A stretch of 64,000 nucleotides of DNA, from assembly GCA_013400975.1 (NCBI GenBank), contig WBMZ01004774.1:400001-464000 (forward strand). The letters run 5' to 3'. This document shows, in pieces, positions 1 to 13,200 of this stretch. Position 1 is the first letter of the stretch, and the number at the start of each line of letters is the position of its first letter. The notes beneath the pieces were generated by a model. The model did no database searches. It had not been told where the DNA came from and saw nothing but the letters and a program-made list of their open reading frames with translations. The DNA is from Atrichornis clamosus (Eukaryota > Chordata > Aves > Passeriformes > Menuridae). Both the position numbers and the translations under genes were made by a program.

Positions 1-479
1 GCATCTTATCTGGCTCAACAGGTGCCTTTTCACTAAAGTATATAATTTCTTTAGAAAATGTCCTCTTTTGAGGACACGTGTGAAATAGGTAGTATGTTTT
101 ATCCACTGTTGGCAGCTTCGGGAGAAAATTGCTGTACTCCTGCAAAAGAACACACTTGGGGCTTTTTCCATCATGGCTTGACCCCAGCATCTTCCGCTCC
201 CATATTTCTGGTAAATCTGCACGCTAGAGCTGGGGGCTTGGCTGCAAAGGGTATTACAGTGTTAAAAAGAATAAAATTACCCGTATGGTAAGTATTTCTT
301 TCAATTATATTTGTAATCTTAAACTTCTGCTCTTTAAGAGGCTATGATAACTCAAGCAAGTGTAAGTACTTTTTGATGCTCTTTTTGTGGTCATTGAGAG
401 AGTCATCTGTAAAAATTTGAATTTCATGGTCTTCACCTGGCCACTAAGAAAGCACCCCATAGAGTGTCTGATACAGAGA

Positions 480-545
480 ATTCTAAATACATGGTTACAC
501 AAATATTGATCTTGTTATAGAAAATGTAAAATGGAAGGGGAAAAA
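480..545. repeat. Direct repeat of about 65 bp, copy 1
   Basis: This segment, starting with attctaaatacatggt, recurs about 777 bp downstream at 1257-1321. By hand alignment the two differ by about four substitutions and one single-base gap over roughly 60 bases. I do not recognise it as a known interspersed repeat. The similarity fades outside the segment, so this is a short local duplication or two copies of one unknown element rather than a large tandem duplication. Confidence 0.75.
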
Positions 546-1256
546 AAAGGGAATATCAGAACTTCTCTGGTTCTGCAGAGGAGACGGGATGGTGAGTGTG
601 TCATCTTTCTGTCTCTGCCTGTGCCTCAGTCCAAAAGTGCAATTGCTCTTTTTATGCAAACTTACTTTGAATTAGGAGGAATGTTACGGATGTGACAACA
701 TGGGCTTTCATTGTAAGATGCTTACTGTTTGTCCTTTAGGAGTGCTGTGTGGCTGTGGCTAGATACATTTTTTTCAGAGATATTAACAAGGGCAGATTCA
801 AAAAGATACTTGCATGCTTATCTCTTCACGCTTGTGTTAAAATCAATGGGAATTTAAGAGCTTAGGATTTAAATACTTACAATTTGGAACTATCCCAAGA
901 TCCTTGACATCAAAAAGGCGATGGCCTCGTTTTATGCAGATGTCCTAGCACTCAAAGGGTGCATAAATTATTGCACCATTTATCAATTTCTCTTTAATGT
1001 ATTCCTCTCTTATATCTGGGACACTGTTAATAGAGGAAAAGGATTAAAAAGCATAAAAATAACTTGTATGTAAGTTTCTTTGAGTTGAATTTATATCAGT
1101 CAGCCTGTCAGCACTAACATATGGGAAATATAGTTTCGCTACCATGCATAGCAGGGGCTAAAAGTGCTGTTTAGACCATGTGCTCAACTCCTACAGAAGA
1201 GGGACTTTATATCACTCGTGCAGCCCACTCACAAATTTAAGGGGTGACATCCATGG

Positions 1257-1321
1257 ATTCTGAATACATGGTAACCCAAATATTGATCTTGTTACAGAAA
1301 ATGTAAAATGGAGGGGACAAA
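1257..1321. repeat. Direct repeat of about 65 bp, copy 2
   Basis: Partner of the copy at 480-545, in the same orientation. The shared core includes caaatattgatcttgtta followed by agaaaatgtaaaatgga. Flanks on either side do not clearly align between copies. Confidence 0.75.
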
Positions 1322-3079
1322 AACAAGATAAAGAAGTTCTAGATCAGCAAGCAATTCAGTAAACTTTAAACACTCAATTTTTAAAAAAAGCTTATTATAT
1401 TGATGCTGCTATATTGAAATGGTAGTTGCAGATAATAGAGAATTTTCCTGTAGCTTTTCCATATCTTGGGCTAACTTGCAGTAACATAGAACATCTCCTT
1501 GTACAAATTACTGTAAACTAGTAAAGATCCCTACTGTTTTTGTTTTGTTTTGCTTCCCAAAGCCCCCTGCTGCTGTTGATTACACCTAGATCTGCTACTG
1601 ATTGGAACTGTTAAAAGGCAAAGGTAGTGTGGATGGTTTCTAAATCATTTAATTGTTGAACTAATAAGATGTTTTCACTGGGACTTAATAAAACAGATCA
1701 TATTAATACGTGTGTATACTGTCCATGAAATTTCTGATTGCTTTTTCATAATTTGTGGATGTGAATTTAGGACTCTCAAGCCTGGTTAGTTATGTGACAT
1801 GCAAATTTCCTTTTTGATTTGTATTACTGGATATGGTTTCAAGAAAGAAGGGGGAGTGTACCCTAAGACCATCATACAGGAGACATCTTTCTTACTTGAG
1901 TTCATATCTTTTTAGTTGTGTGTAAATATTCTATGGGCATATTGAATTGAGTAGATAATTACATGAACAAGATATATTCAGTCTTATGTTAATGCTACTT
2001 TTTAATAGCTGTATAATACACACTGCACTTGGTGCATGTGAACCTTGAAAAATTGCTTTCCTAATACAGTAATGCTTGCCAAATAATGTCCAGAATTGGC
2101 CTCAGGCTATGTTGGCTTATCATGAAAGAACCTATTCTCCTTCAATGGTCTGTCAGTGTCCATTCAACCTCTTACCTCTGGCAGGGTTGAGAAGAAATAT
2201 ATGAATACACACAAGGAAGCGCTAAAATGAAGAAGCCAAAATAGATCATTATTCATTAAAGTAAAAATTTGAGTTGGTGGCTTTCCTGTAATCTCTGTTA
2301 CATTATTTTTAATTTGTAATGTAAATAATTTTCAAGAATAAAGGTGAGATTAATATTTAGGGAGGACAGGGAAAAGAAAGTAGGGAGGGAGTCCAAGACT
2401 AACTTAATGCCTTGTAAATCTGAACCAAAACTGATAATCTGACTCCAAGCATCCAGTAAATGATGCAGCAGAGCAGCTCTTGTATGTCTAGGAGTGTGTT
2501 ACACACCACAGAGAAGTCCACCCATTATGACTTCAGATTAACTCACTCTCTTTCCATGGCTTCACCAATTTTGTTCCTCTTCCTGCATAGATATAATCCC
2601 TCCACGTGCTTTGAGTAAAGTAGCATTAGGGACCTGCTGAATCTTCAGTTTCCAAAGTATTCTGGTCTTGTCAATCTGATCAGCTAGCCTTTCCTTTGCC
2701 CAGTCATGCCTTTCTTCTCAGACAGATCTATGTCACTGCTACCTACATTTAAAAATAAAGTTTTCATTTATCATTTTGTGTACTTTTGCTTCTGACAGTG
2801 AGAACAAATTCTGTTTTCACCCATATTGCTTTTTTGGCAGTCATTTTACTTTCCAGTTAGTGGAACACTGTAAGGTTTGAGTTCAGGAAAATGAAATTAT
2901 TGTTCATAACAAGGGGTTTCTGATAATTATTTTCTTCATTTGTGAAAGACTTTATTTTATGTTCTGAAAGATAAGATCTGGCAACCTGTTCTTTTCTTGT
3001 GGTCCCTTATATTGAAATTATCTTTTAGTAAAAGGAGTAGCATCATTTATCCTGCAAAGGTAGTATTTTACCTACGTAG

Positions 3080-3096
3080 TAATATATATATATATT
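3080..3096. repeat. Short (TA)n microsatellite
   Basis: An uninterrupted alternating TA run of about 16 bases in AT-rich sequence. No function is implied; length variation between individuals is likely. Confidence 0.7.
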
Positions 3097-4238
3097 GCAT
3101 TAACACACCTCATACCCACATATATGCATATTTTTGACTACTTAAAGAATGGGAGGGAGAAAAGGTTTGAAAAGTCATACCTTCTTAAGAGAACTGATAT
3201 CATGTAAACTGAAGTGCTTTTAAAAAAAAGAATAAATACTTGACACATGGTTCAGGGTTGTTGCTGGAAGGGGCACAGCTAATCTCAGTATTGAATGATG
3301 AGGGTTGTTCATTTCTGCAGCACACACACATTGTTCATCAAATGTAAAGAGTTTATTAAACTGTTAAACATTAATTACAGAATACATGTTCCCTACAAAT
3401 GTTGGCTTTAAAAACAAGAAGGCAGCATAAATAAAATTCCTTCAAGAATAGAGGAGCCAGTCATCCACTTTGCACTCTAGTAAACTTTTAGTTCTGTTGA
3501 CCAACTGTCAACATTGATTATTTGAGTTTAAAAGAAAAAAATAAAACTCCACTTTTGTATATAAAAAGCTTAGTATAGAAAAGAAAAAAAAAATCTATCA
3601 AAAGCAGATAGCCTTCCTTCTGTCTTTCTCTATTTTCTACAAAGACAAATGCATTAGTATAGTGCTCATTTAATGTACTAACAGCTCACAGGATCTGTTT
3701 CTTTTCTTTGGCCTGGGTTGTCTTAATTACATTGAGCTTATTTTTGCAGAGATTTTTTTTTTTGCAAGGCTATGGGGGCTGAGAATTTTGAACCATATAT
3801 TGTAGATAAGAGGAAAAATGGATTTAGTTTTTAAACTGAGATAAAAGATTTGAAGAATGGATTTCTGTATCATTTTCATTGACAGGTGTGTTTGTGTCAG
3901 TCATTCTGTTTAAAATTGGAAAAGTACTTTTGTGAACTACTTTTACTTATAAATGTGCCTTCTGGTTCCTTAAAGGCCAGATGATTTCTATTAGAAGATT
4001 CTGCAGGTGGAATTTAGTTTCACTGGTGTTAATTATGGTATAATTTATCTCTGAATGCACTGTATTGATAAGGTACACTGGGTTATTAGTAGAATTATTT
4101 TGACCTGAACCTCTGGAAAAGAATAGTCATGGCTCTTTGTGTGGGATTTCTGCTCTTCTCATATGAAGTATAAAAAATCCAAGTCAAAGAAGAGAAAAAC
4201 CCCAAGAAAAAAACTCAAATAACAACACATACCCCTCA

Positions 4239-4273
4239 GAAAAAAAAAAAAACAAAAAAAAAAAACCAAAAAA
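4239..4273. repeat. A-rich tract
   Basis: Two A runs of twelve or more bases broken by single C or CC. It could be a simple A-rich repeat or the remnant of a poly(A) tail, but no recognisable retrocopy or LINE lies immediately upstream, so I read it as low-complexity sequence. Confidence 0.7.
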
Positions 4274-7200
4274 CCAATGTATTGTAATAATTTGATGCTT
4301 GATGCCATTTTAAATGTTGGAATTTTTCTCATTCCTTTTATCTTATCTGATAGTTTGTTCTAGTACACTGAAGTCTTGCAGGGGATGTATAACTACCTGC
4401 TAAAATCAAACAGGAGTGCTAACTGGAAGCTCTCACTGCACTTTTCAGAAAGCTTGTGCATTAGCTTTCCAAGTACTGGGAGGCAGATCCTTTGTGCTTC
4501 TGCAGAGTACTATAGCATCTTTTACCTTAATCCCTGGCAGCATCACCTCCATTTCTTTGGCTTGTCATCAACATCTCTAACAGAGTAAAACTCCAATGCA
4601 TGTAGCAAGAAACAAAGCATGCAGGGGAAAAACATAAAGATTCTTGACTGAAATAGTTCTTTAACTTATTAATGGACAAGTGTGCATGTCAGAAAAACAC
4701 AGTTGTTTGCCAGGAGTATATGCAATAGCTGATGGGTAAAGAAACAGAAACCTTAATGGCTGCTTGTGTTTAGGTCACTGTTCATTCATTCATTCGTTTC
4801 TGGAGCTATGAACTATTCATATGTTGCCACAGTATGTTACTTACACGCGACTGGTGGTGAAGGAAGCAAGAGCTAAGATGCTTCACAGACATCGACATCG
4901 GGGGGATTAACATGTCTGCTTCATTAATATATATGTGCGTACATTAATGTTGAAGTATTGAAACTGTTTCAAATGAAATGAAAAACTATCTTTTGAGGTC
5001 TGCTGCAGTCCTTAGAAACATTTTAGGTTTTGGCATCAGCCTTAGCGGTTTCTTAACCATTTTACTTTTACTTTGCCAGTGGGGATACAAGTGCAGACAG
5101 AGTGCTCATCGCTTGCCTGCTGCCTGGTTTTCTGTTGTTTTTCCTTAGCTAGGTCTGCTCTCTGTACTTGCTAGCCATCATTAAGCATATATGAATCCCT
5201 GTGGAGTGGCAGGCATGGATTCTGTGAGTGACATTTCTGGCAGCATTTTCCTTGTATATGGCACCGGGCCTGATTTTCTGAAATTTTAAGCATCTATGAT
5301 CCCCATTTGCTTCCGCTGAAGCTGTAGGTACTCTGTCCTTTTGGAAAGCATGCTGCTCAGTGCTAAATCTCAGGCAGTTAAGAGAGGAGAAAGTCCTGGA
5401 AACTTCCTTAGCACTCATGTGACAGCCGGTTCTGTGTAGCAGCAGTATAGCCTGTGTGAAGGCATTGCCTCTCCTGCTGTATTAGTTGCAGATCCGATAA
5501 TCTGCCCCTGTGAAACTAGGTTTGGAGATCAGTAGTGAATTGTTTAGTAATGTTTATTGGAGCTCTTTAAAATATATTTGCAATATATAAAACACTTTGG
5601 TATATAGAAGCTCACATTCTAATAAGATTACATTAAGTATCCTAATAAGATCAAGGCTTGAAATTATGTTTTTCCGGATTTGAGTGATATAAATTAATTT
5701 TAGTTTAAACCAGTGTCAGTGTTCTTAGATGTTGGTTATAAATACTCTGTTTGCAGTTTATGTGGGTCTGCATTTAGATAAAAAAATCAATTCTCTTATT
5801 ATCACATGAAGCATTTTCTCTTCCTCTCCTCCCAGTATGCTGCAGCTACAGATTATCAAGCCAGTGCTGTAATTATTAAACTCAACCAGTGAATTTATAT
5901 AGAGAACAACAGTGGCTGATCGCTGAACTCTGTTGGCACTGGCCTTTCACTTCTCATTTAAGTCTAGCCTACTATATAAAATGAATTCATTATTGTCAAT
6001 TTTGATCCCTTGTGGAAGCTAATCCACATCATAAAGCCATTCTACACAAAAGTGAATTCTCTTTAGGAAGACCTTACAAGTACATGCAAACTAAAATATG
6101 CAGGAAACTACCAATACAGACTAAATTAATTGTTACCTGTAATAACAGACTACCAGGGTGAAATGTTGGATTAGTTCAAAAAGAACCCCACTGTCATAAC
6201 TCTGCTATGACTTCTGTTGGTTTATCCATTCCACTTTTTATTTTATTGCTATTTCTGATTGCTCTGTAACCTATTGCCCAAAAGTATGGCTCTAAAGGAC
6301 TAACTCAGTCTTTACTTCTTGTGGTTTTCAGTGTTAAAATAGTTTCAGTGTCATGGAATTCCTCTTCTCCTTTAATGGTCTGGTTGGAGATATCTTTTGG
6401 ACTTGGATAAATTGTCCTCCAGGTAGACCACACTGGGTAAAGGTATTAGTAGGTTTACACCAAAGTACATGTACACATGGAACCACATTATTTTATTATA
6501 ATCACCCTTCCAGGTACCCTACCTGCTGTGTCAGACCAAACCTAGGATGATATTTGGGAACAGTGTGTATTCTCTGCACCTGTGTCGGAGAGTTTTGTTT
6601 GGCTTTTTTAGACTATCAGCATTTTAGTACACTAGCTTTTCTACCAGGGTTTTTATCAGATTTAATTGTTCAGATGATTAATACTACAAGTACACAACAG
6701 TTGAGAAAATCAGGAGTACCAAGAAAGTTTAGTTGACACAGATGAGTATCTAGCATTAAATGTGAGCTCCCCATCAACCCTTATAACCTATGACCTGGAT
6801 GGTTTTGTTTATTTCATTTTTTATCTAAAATATAAGTATTTTTAGAAGATAAATTTTTAGTATTGAGTGGCTACTTTTATTTCTTGCTATCTTTTAGTTC
6901 ACGGAAAGCTAAAGATACCTCCTATAAGTGAAATTTGCCTTACAGGCCTGATAACGTTTCAAATGCAGAACACAAAAAAAATGTAGCAACTCTAGAAAAA
7001 GCCTGTTCCAGTTTTATGCTTAAATGCCAAAGTTTTATGTGCAGTATAATAGCAGGGAAGAGTTGATTCATTGCATTTACCACGGACTGCCTAAGATTTC
7101 CTTTTGTCCTGTCCAAATAGGGCTGAGTATGTTTTTATGGCTGCCTCAGCATAAGAAAAAACAGTGCATATCACTGTCCATTTGGCATGAAGTAGTGGAT

Positions 7201-10200
7201 ACAGTGTAAAATTATTTCTGTACTTGGATTTCTCCAAGGTGTCAGGCATGGATCTTGTCAAGTTCTTTACTACTTTGTTTGCTTAAGGACTTTATCCTGA
7301 GCTATGGAACAAGAATAGTAATGACCTTCAAACTCGATCTTCCAATATTAATTTTATACTGTAAGCTAGAAAATCTGCTTCAATTTCATGACTCCACCTG
7401 ACTCATTATCAAGTGAAAAATTTGTGGTAAAGTTTTGGTTAATTTATTATTTGTTTCTTTTAAAAATTGTTTTTCTTACAGTGTGTAAGAAGCAGTTTAA
7501 TTCATATTTTTTCATTGTAAGAGACTAAGAATGTTAGCATCTGTGTCTCTATAAACATATTTAAAATTTCAGGGAAAGTTTAAATATTTATGAAAATATA
7601 AAAGGTAACTTAAAAATAATATGTTTCTTTTAGAAACTGGTGGACAGAACTTATCTGCACACAAATTACTTTTGAGAAAAGAGAGAAGCATACTTACAGT
7701 CAGTTTTAATATTTTTAATGGTTTTCACTTTTTACTTTGCAGATTATATAAAGCCTTAAAATATTAATATATATTCAAGATTAGGGATTTATAGGCTTCT
7801 TTCATTTACCATACATTGCTTGTCCGTGAAATTTTCATGGTCTTCTGATTCTTCTGAATCATAGTTATTGTGCATGGAGATAGACAGCTGATGCTGCTGA
7901 TAACTTTTCATCACATAAATAAGTGAAACTCTTGGCCCAAAGATAGCAAAAACCATTCATTCCTTTTCAAATAGCCTACAACTGGAAGGCATATATGCTG
8001 CAGGAAAAAGACCACCTTTTTTGTAATGGTTTCAATTTCAAGGTTATTGATGCTCTGATATTCAAAAGGTGCTAACTTTAAATACTTGTTTTGCTGAGAT
8101 ATTTAGGTTCTTTTTGAAACAAGCTCAGTGTTTCACATGGATAGTATATCTGGCTATAGATAATATATCTGGAAAAGTCAGTGGTGGAATTATGTCATCA
8201 TTACATAATTTGAGTGGTGTTGTTTTTAAAGCATCTCTCTGGTTTATTTATGTAATTTAACTGTTGATCTCATATTTATGTAAAGAAATAATTTAGATTT
8301 CTTTATTACTCTTCTCAGAAGTGCATTGGACATGACTGAACTGTGCTCCCATATCCTATAATTGTGTGATTTTTCACTAACACTTTGGAAAAGACTTAAT
8401 CATTATTCTACCCTTTCTCATCTTTTAATGTGATACAGAGCATTTCAAACAGAGAGCTGTCATAAGAAAGCCATCTACAGAAAAGGTGAATACTCTTGAA
8501 ACTAATGTTACCATACTTTATGTATTTGGACTATTTCTTCAGTGCTCATTAATCAAGGCTAGTTATTCTCATACAGTGCTTCTTCCTTTAAATATAGACC
8601 AGATTTTTTTTGCAGAAGTAGATTCTTGATAGCTATCCTGCATGGAAAAAAATTAAAGGGTTTCAAGGAATAGCTGTAGCAATTGCAGAAGTGTATAAAT
8701 TACCATCTCTTTTGGGTTTTTCCCCCTCTCAGTACAACTCTTACTATAATTAGCCAGCATTTAACAGCAAATGTTTGCTTTGGTTAAATTATTCAGAACA
8801 TTTATTTTACTTGTCAAAGGTTAGATCAGGTTGTTGTTTGAACTGGTAATTAAATGCAGCCTAATACACTGTCATATTTATATGCACTATCAGCCCTGTT
8901 TCCTCCTTATTCTGTATAATTTTATAATGTTCAGAGCTGACATTTATATTTCCAACTCAAATCCTGTTTTCTTGTAAAGAAAGCTAAGATTTTACTTTTG
9001 TGTTTCATTATACATGTATACACTTAAGAAAATAAGAACTAGGGTTGCTTGGAATATCACAGCTATGGACTTCATTGTCATAAAATCAGTGAAGGCCCTT
9101 TGAATATTTTTATTTGCATATTTCAGTAAGTCATTACACAGCATCTGGTATGTATTAATTATTTTTCAGAGATTAATGTGTGGTGGACAAGTGCAGACGT
9201 CTCCTTTACTAATTGAATACCTGCGAGTCACACTAACATGCAGTATATTTAAATTACGTTCCCAAATCTTTACCAGAAATATGCATGATACGGAAATACA
9301 GAAAGGGTCCTAAAATAGTTACACGTTGGACTCAGATGAGCAAACAAAAAGTCTCAAGGTCAGGGCTCCTCATGAATCTAGAGCAGTGGCCCTTGCACAT
9401 GTGCATTAGAGCACTGAGACTGGCTATCCAAGTTTTATCCAGTTGATAAAATGAATGGGAGTTTTAAGGTAGCCAGGATTCAGGCTCTGCAGTTTCTCAT
9501 TACAAGTTCAGAAACTATTTTTCACACACTTGTATTAGACAGTCATTTAATTGAATTGTCACATATATACAATGTTCCTTTTTTATTTCAGCTATCTATG
9601 CTTACATTTTCAGTCAAATTTGAACAAAAATAAGTCATAGGGCTTTTTTAGAAAACTTCTATACTCACAGATTTGATATTGTTCAATGTCTATGAAAGAA
9701 AGAAGGCTACTGTCCAGTTAAAAAAGAAATAACCTTAAAAGTGGATCATCAGTATTTCAGTAGCACTTTTCTTCCTGCCATGTGTAGAAACAAGTATTTC
9801 TGCTTTTCTCGGTGCATTTGCGTGGCAGCTTTCTCTTCATGAAGTGATATGTATACATTTCAGCCTACTTTATTTTTTAGCATTTCTAAAACATTTTTTT
9901 TAAATCCTACCTATTGTACTTAGTGTGTTGAAGGTGCAGGTTTGAAGGTCTTTAGCTTCTGTCAAATAAGAGCTACGCTGACTTGCAGCCTTGTTAAGAA
10001 ATAATTCATACTTAATGGTAGTGAAATCCTAATTTATCCACTGTCACGTTGATCACCCCAGACACTATTATGTGGTTGCAGAAGCTGAGACAGGAATAAG
10101 GGCAAAACATATAAGCACTATCTTAAAGCCAAAATCCACACCTCAGTTCCTGCACATATGATCTCAGAGTAGCAGAATTGATTTTTTTAAAGTTTGGGTT

Positions 10201-13200
10201 GGTTTCTTTTTTTCACCCTTTCCTCCCCCTAACCATATTTTTTCATAACACTGGCATAGGACACCACAGGCCACAAGGTAGAAAGATACAGTAAAAACAG
10301 AGTTAAAAGTGAAGCGTATTCTTGATTATAATTATAGCATTCCTAGCGTGACACTAAAGAAACTCGATGTATGGTGCTCAGTTTGTTATTTTGCAGCTTG
10401 TTAAATTTTTATACTTCATGGTTGTGGGAGGTAGCTAAAAACAAGAGAATATTCTGTGCTCTTACAAAAATCATTTTGACCTCTAGGTAAAGTACATTTA
10501 TTTGTGTATACATCATCTGAACTGTGAGCCGTTTTGATTGATGTAGTAGATTGCATATACATATGGCATACAGAGGACCTGGGCTAGGGTAAAGTTCTGG
10601 GCTCTTTCATGATGGACTATCTAAATATAAACTAGAATAAAAATGAGGAAATTGATTTGAAGTCGTACAGAAGTGCCATGCAGGAGCAAGTCCTGGGATG
10701 GGTCTGACAGACTGTGTGTGCCTTTTATTTGGGAAACTGATTCTCAATTAAATAATTGCTGTACTAAGTTAAAGAGGTATTTACACATCAGTTACACCAG
10801 GGCTAGTGTTGTTGGGAATGAAAATCAGTGATGTTTCATGTGGCCTCCTGAAGATCATTGATACTGTGAATCACAAGAAGAGTTTTGACAGTCTGGTACA
10901 TCCATGAAAGTAGCCATTTGTAGGAAATAATAAGTTTAAAAGCTTAACATATAGTGTTAGGGTATGGATAAGGTCTAAAGCATTTTATCTGTGAACTGAG
11001 GAGCTTGGTGGTCAAATGGTACTTTGGTCATGAATGAAACAACCCAACAAAGCCAAAAACTTGTTCTTTCCTCCACATTTCTCATGGTCATTCCTACTGG
11101 CTTTGAGAATACAAACAGCTTTAGTTAAAATATCCTTTAGTCACTTGTGTGTTACCTTTTATGGGACAGGCTGTGTGTATGTCTTTGGAAGGTGAGTCCA
11201 CTTTCCTCATTAGCTGTTCCTGACATCAGTGAGGTGAAAGAGCTACACTAAATACAGAGGCAATCTTGCATTTAAAAGAGGCAAGGAGATATTCTTTCTA
11301 GCTGGCTAACTTCACATAGGTATACTAGATTACCTTTTTTAGAAATACATCTTTATATTACAAATACTGTGTTCAGTTATTTGTGTGGATGAGGGGAGTC
11401 CTATGTGAGGTTCTTTGAGAGAAAGAAAGCTGACTTGGGGTAGCATAGTAAAGGAGTGATTTTCCGTCTTTCTAAGTAATTTTGTTTCAATTATCTTTTA
11501 TGCTTTGACTTTCATTTCTGATAAGATGCTGTCAAAACCTCTAAACCAAAACTGATGAATAAATAATATTAGTTATCTGGGTTTGTTATATTCAGTAGTT
11601 TGCTCATAAGTGTGGCTGCTAAAACAGAACAGGATTTCCCTTTTTCTTCCCCAGCAAAGAACAGGAACTTCCAAAACACAGGAGTTTGGATGAGTAGGCA
11701 GAGGATCTGCTGCCTTCAAGCCTTCTTGGCAACTGGTGGAATTGCAATATGTGTTTGACAGAGAATAGTCATCCCAGCTAGGGAGTCTTTGTTTTCTCTC
11801 TTTTGAAGTTAGATCTATCCTCTTGGTCAAATTCTTCTTCCTTTTCCATCAGGAAGCTAAGAAAACTGCTGCTGCAATCTGATGTCTTCCTTTTAGGAGA
11901 AAAAGATGAATAATACATGACCAACATTTCAAAAGTAACTACTAATTTTAGGTGTCCCAAGATGCACAGCCTTACTATTAGGTAAGAAAGAAAGTGAGAA
12001 CAGATCACACCTATATACTATATGCTTGGTTTCTTTCCATTTATTTCTGGATGCAGTTCAAAATTCTCATTTCATTCTTCTTAATGCACTGAGTGGTCCA
12101 GAGCCTGGCCACTGTTAGGTCACTTCTCTGGCTCAACTAGGTTACTTGTCTATCTCAACCATTACCAGAAATGCAACAACATAGCAAAAAGAACATTTTT
12201 CTAGGCTTTTACATTTGGCCAGGTTGAGATCGTGCAATCTACATAAGGAAAAAGAAATTTGAAAGCTACCTTTTAACAAAATGATCTTTCACCCCATGTG
12301 TTTGAGGTGAAAGAAACTAATAAATTTAGTCAGGAGGATAGGAAAATGAAAAAAAATTATTTTAAAAGAAGAATGTGAAATCAGATATTTTGTCCAGGAG
12401 GATTCAGAATGTTAATGCTTTTATGATTCAGATATTGTGATATTTATCCTAAATATTCTTAAAAAGTCGTGCTGGTATGTCTGGCACAGACAAGGAGACT
12501 ATCTGAAAAGATTTTCTAAAAACAATAAGAAAAATTTAATCAAGGAGGTTTTTAACCATATCTTGTTTACATCTGTTATATTTTTTTAATAAAATGGGCT
12601 TAAAAGCTTAGCCTCAAAGGTGTTGCAAGCTTTCTGTGAGGTATAATGACAGCTGTTGTTCCAGTAGGATTCTTCAAATCTTTTCACTGTTTTGTTGTAA
12701 TTCCAGTTCTTTTTGTTGATTGCATCCAACAAAACTTGGTATTCAGAGAACACTGGAGATTCAGTCATGTCATAGTGGTTGGTGAATTAGAGAGCACTCA
12801 ACTAAGCCTAATGTATTTAGGAGCCATCAATCTATTGTATTATCTAATAAAAATCAAAACTCTGCCTGCTGTTCTGCTCTCATTCCCAGAGCAGAGGAGC
12901 ATATATAACTCTCAGGGCAACTGATTTCTTAGCCAAGAAGACCTTGTTCTGGTACTTACGTGTTGTCTAAGAATGTCCTGCAAAACCAGGCTTATGTATC
13001 TTGCTGTGGAGTTTGTGCTGACCCACTTCTAAATGAAAATAAAACTTGTTGGTGACAGACAAATGTGCTGCCAAACCAGAAAGCCCTTTTAATTGCAACT
13101 CACATTTATTAATATTTCCGCCTTTTAACTGTGTATTTTATTTCTGAACTAATTTATGTTAGAAATTCTTCTTGTTACTATAAAGTTCTGCAGAATTAAA

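Noticed and set aside
4239..4273. Poly(A) tail of a processed pseudogene
   Set aside because: No gene-like sequence, polyadenylation signal or flanking duplication was seen beside the A-rich tract.
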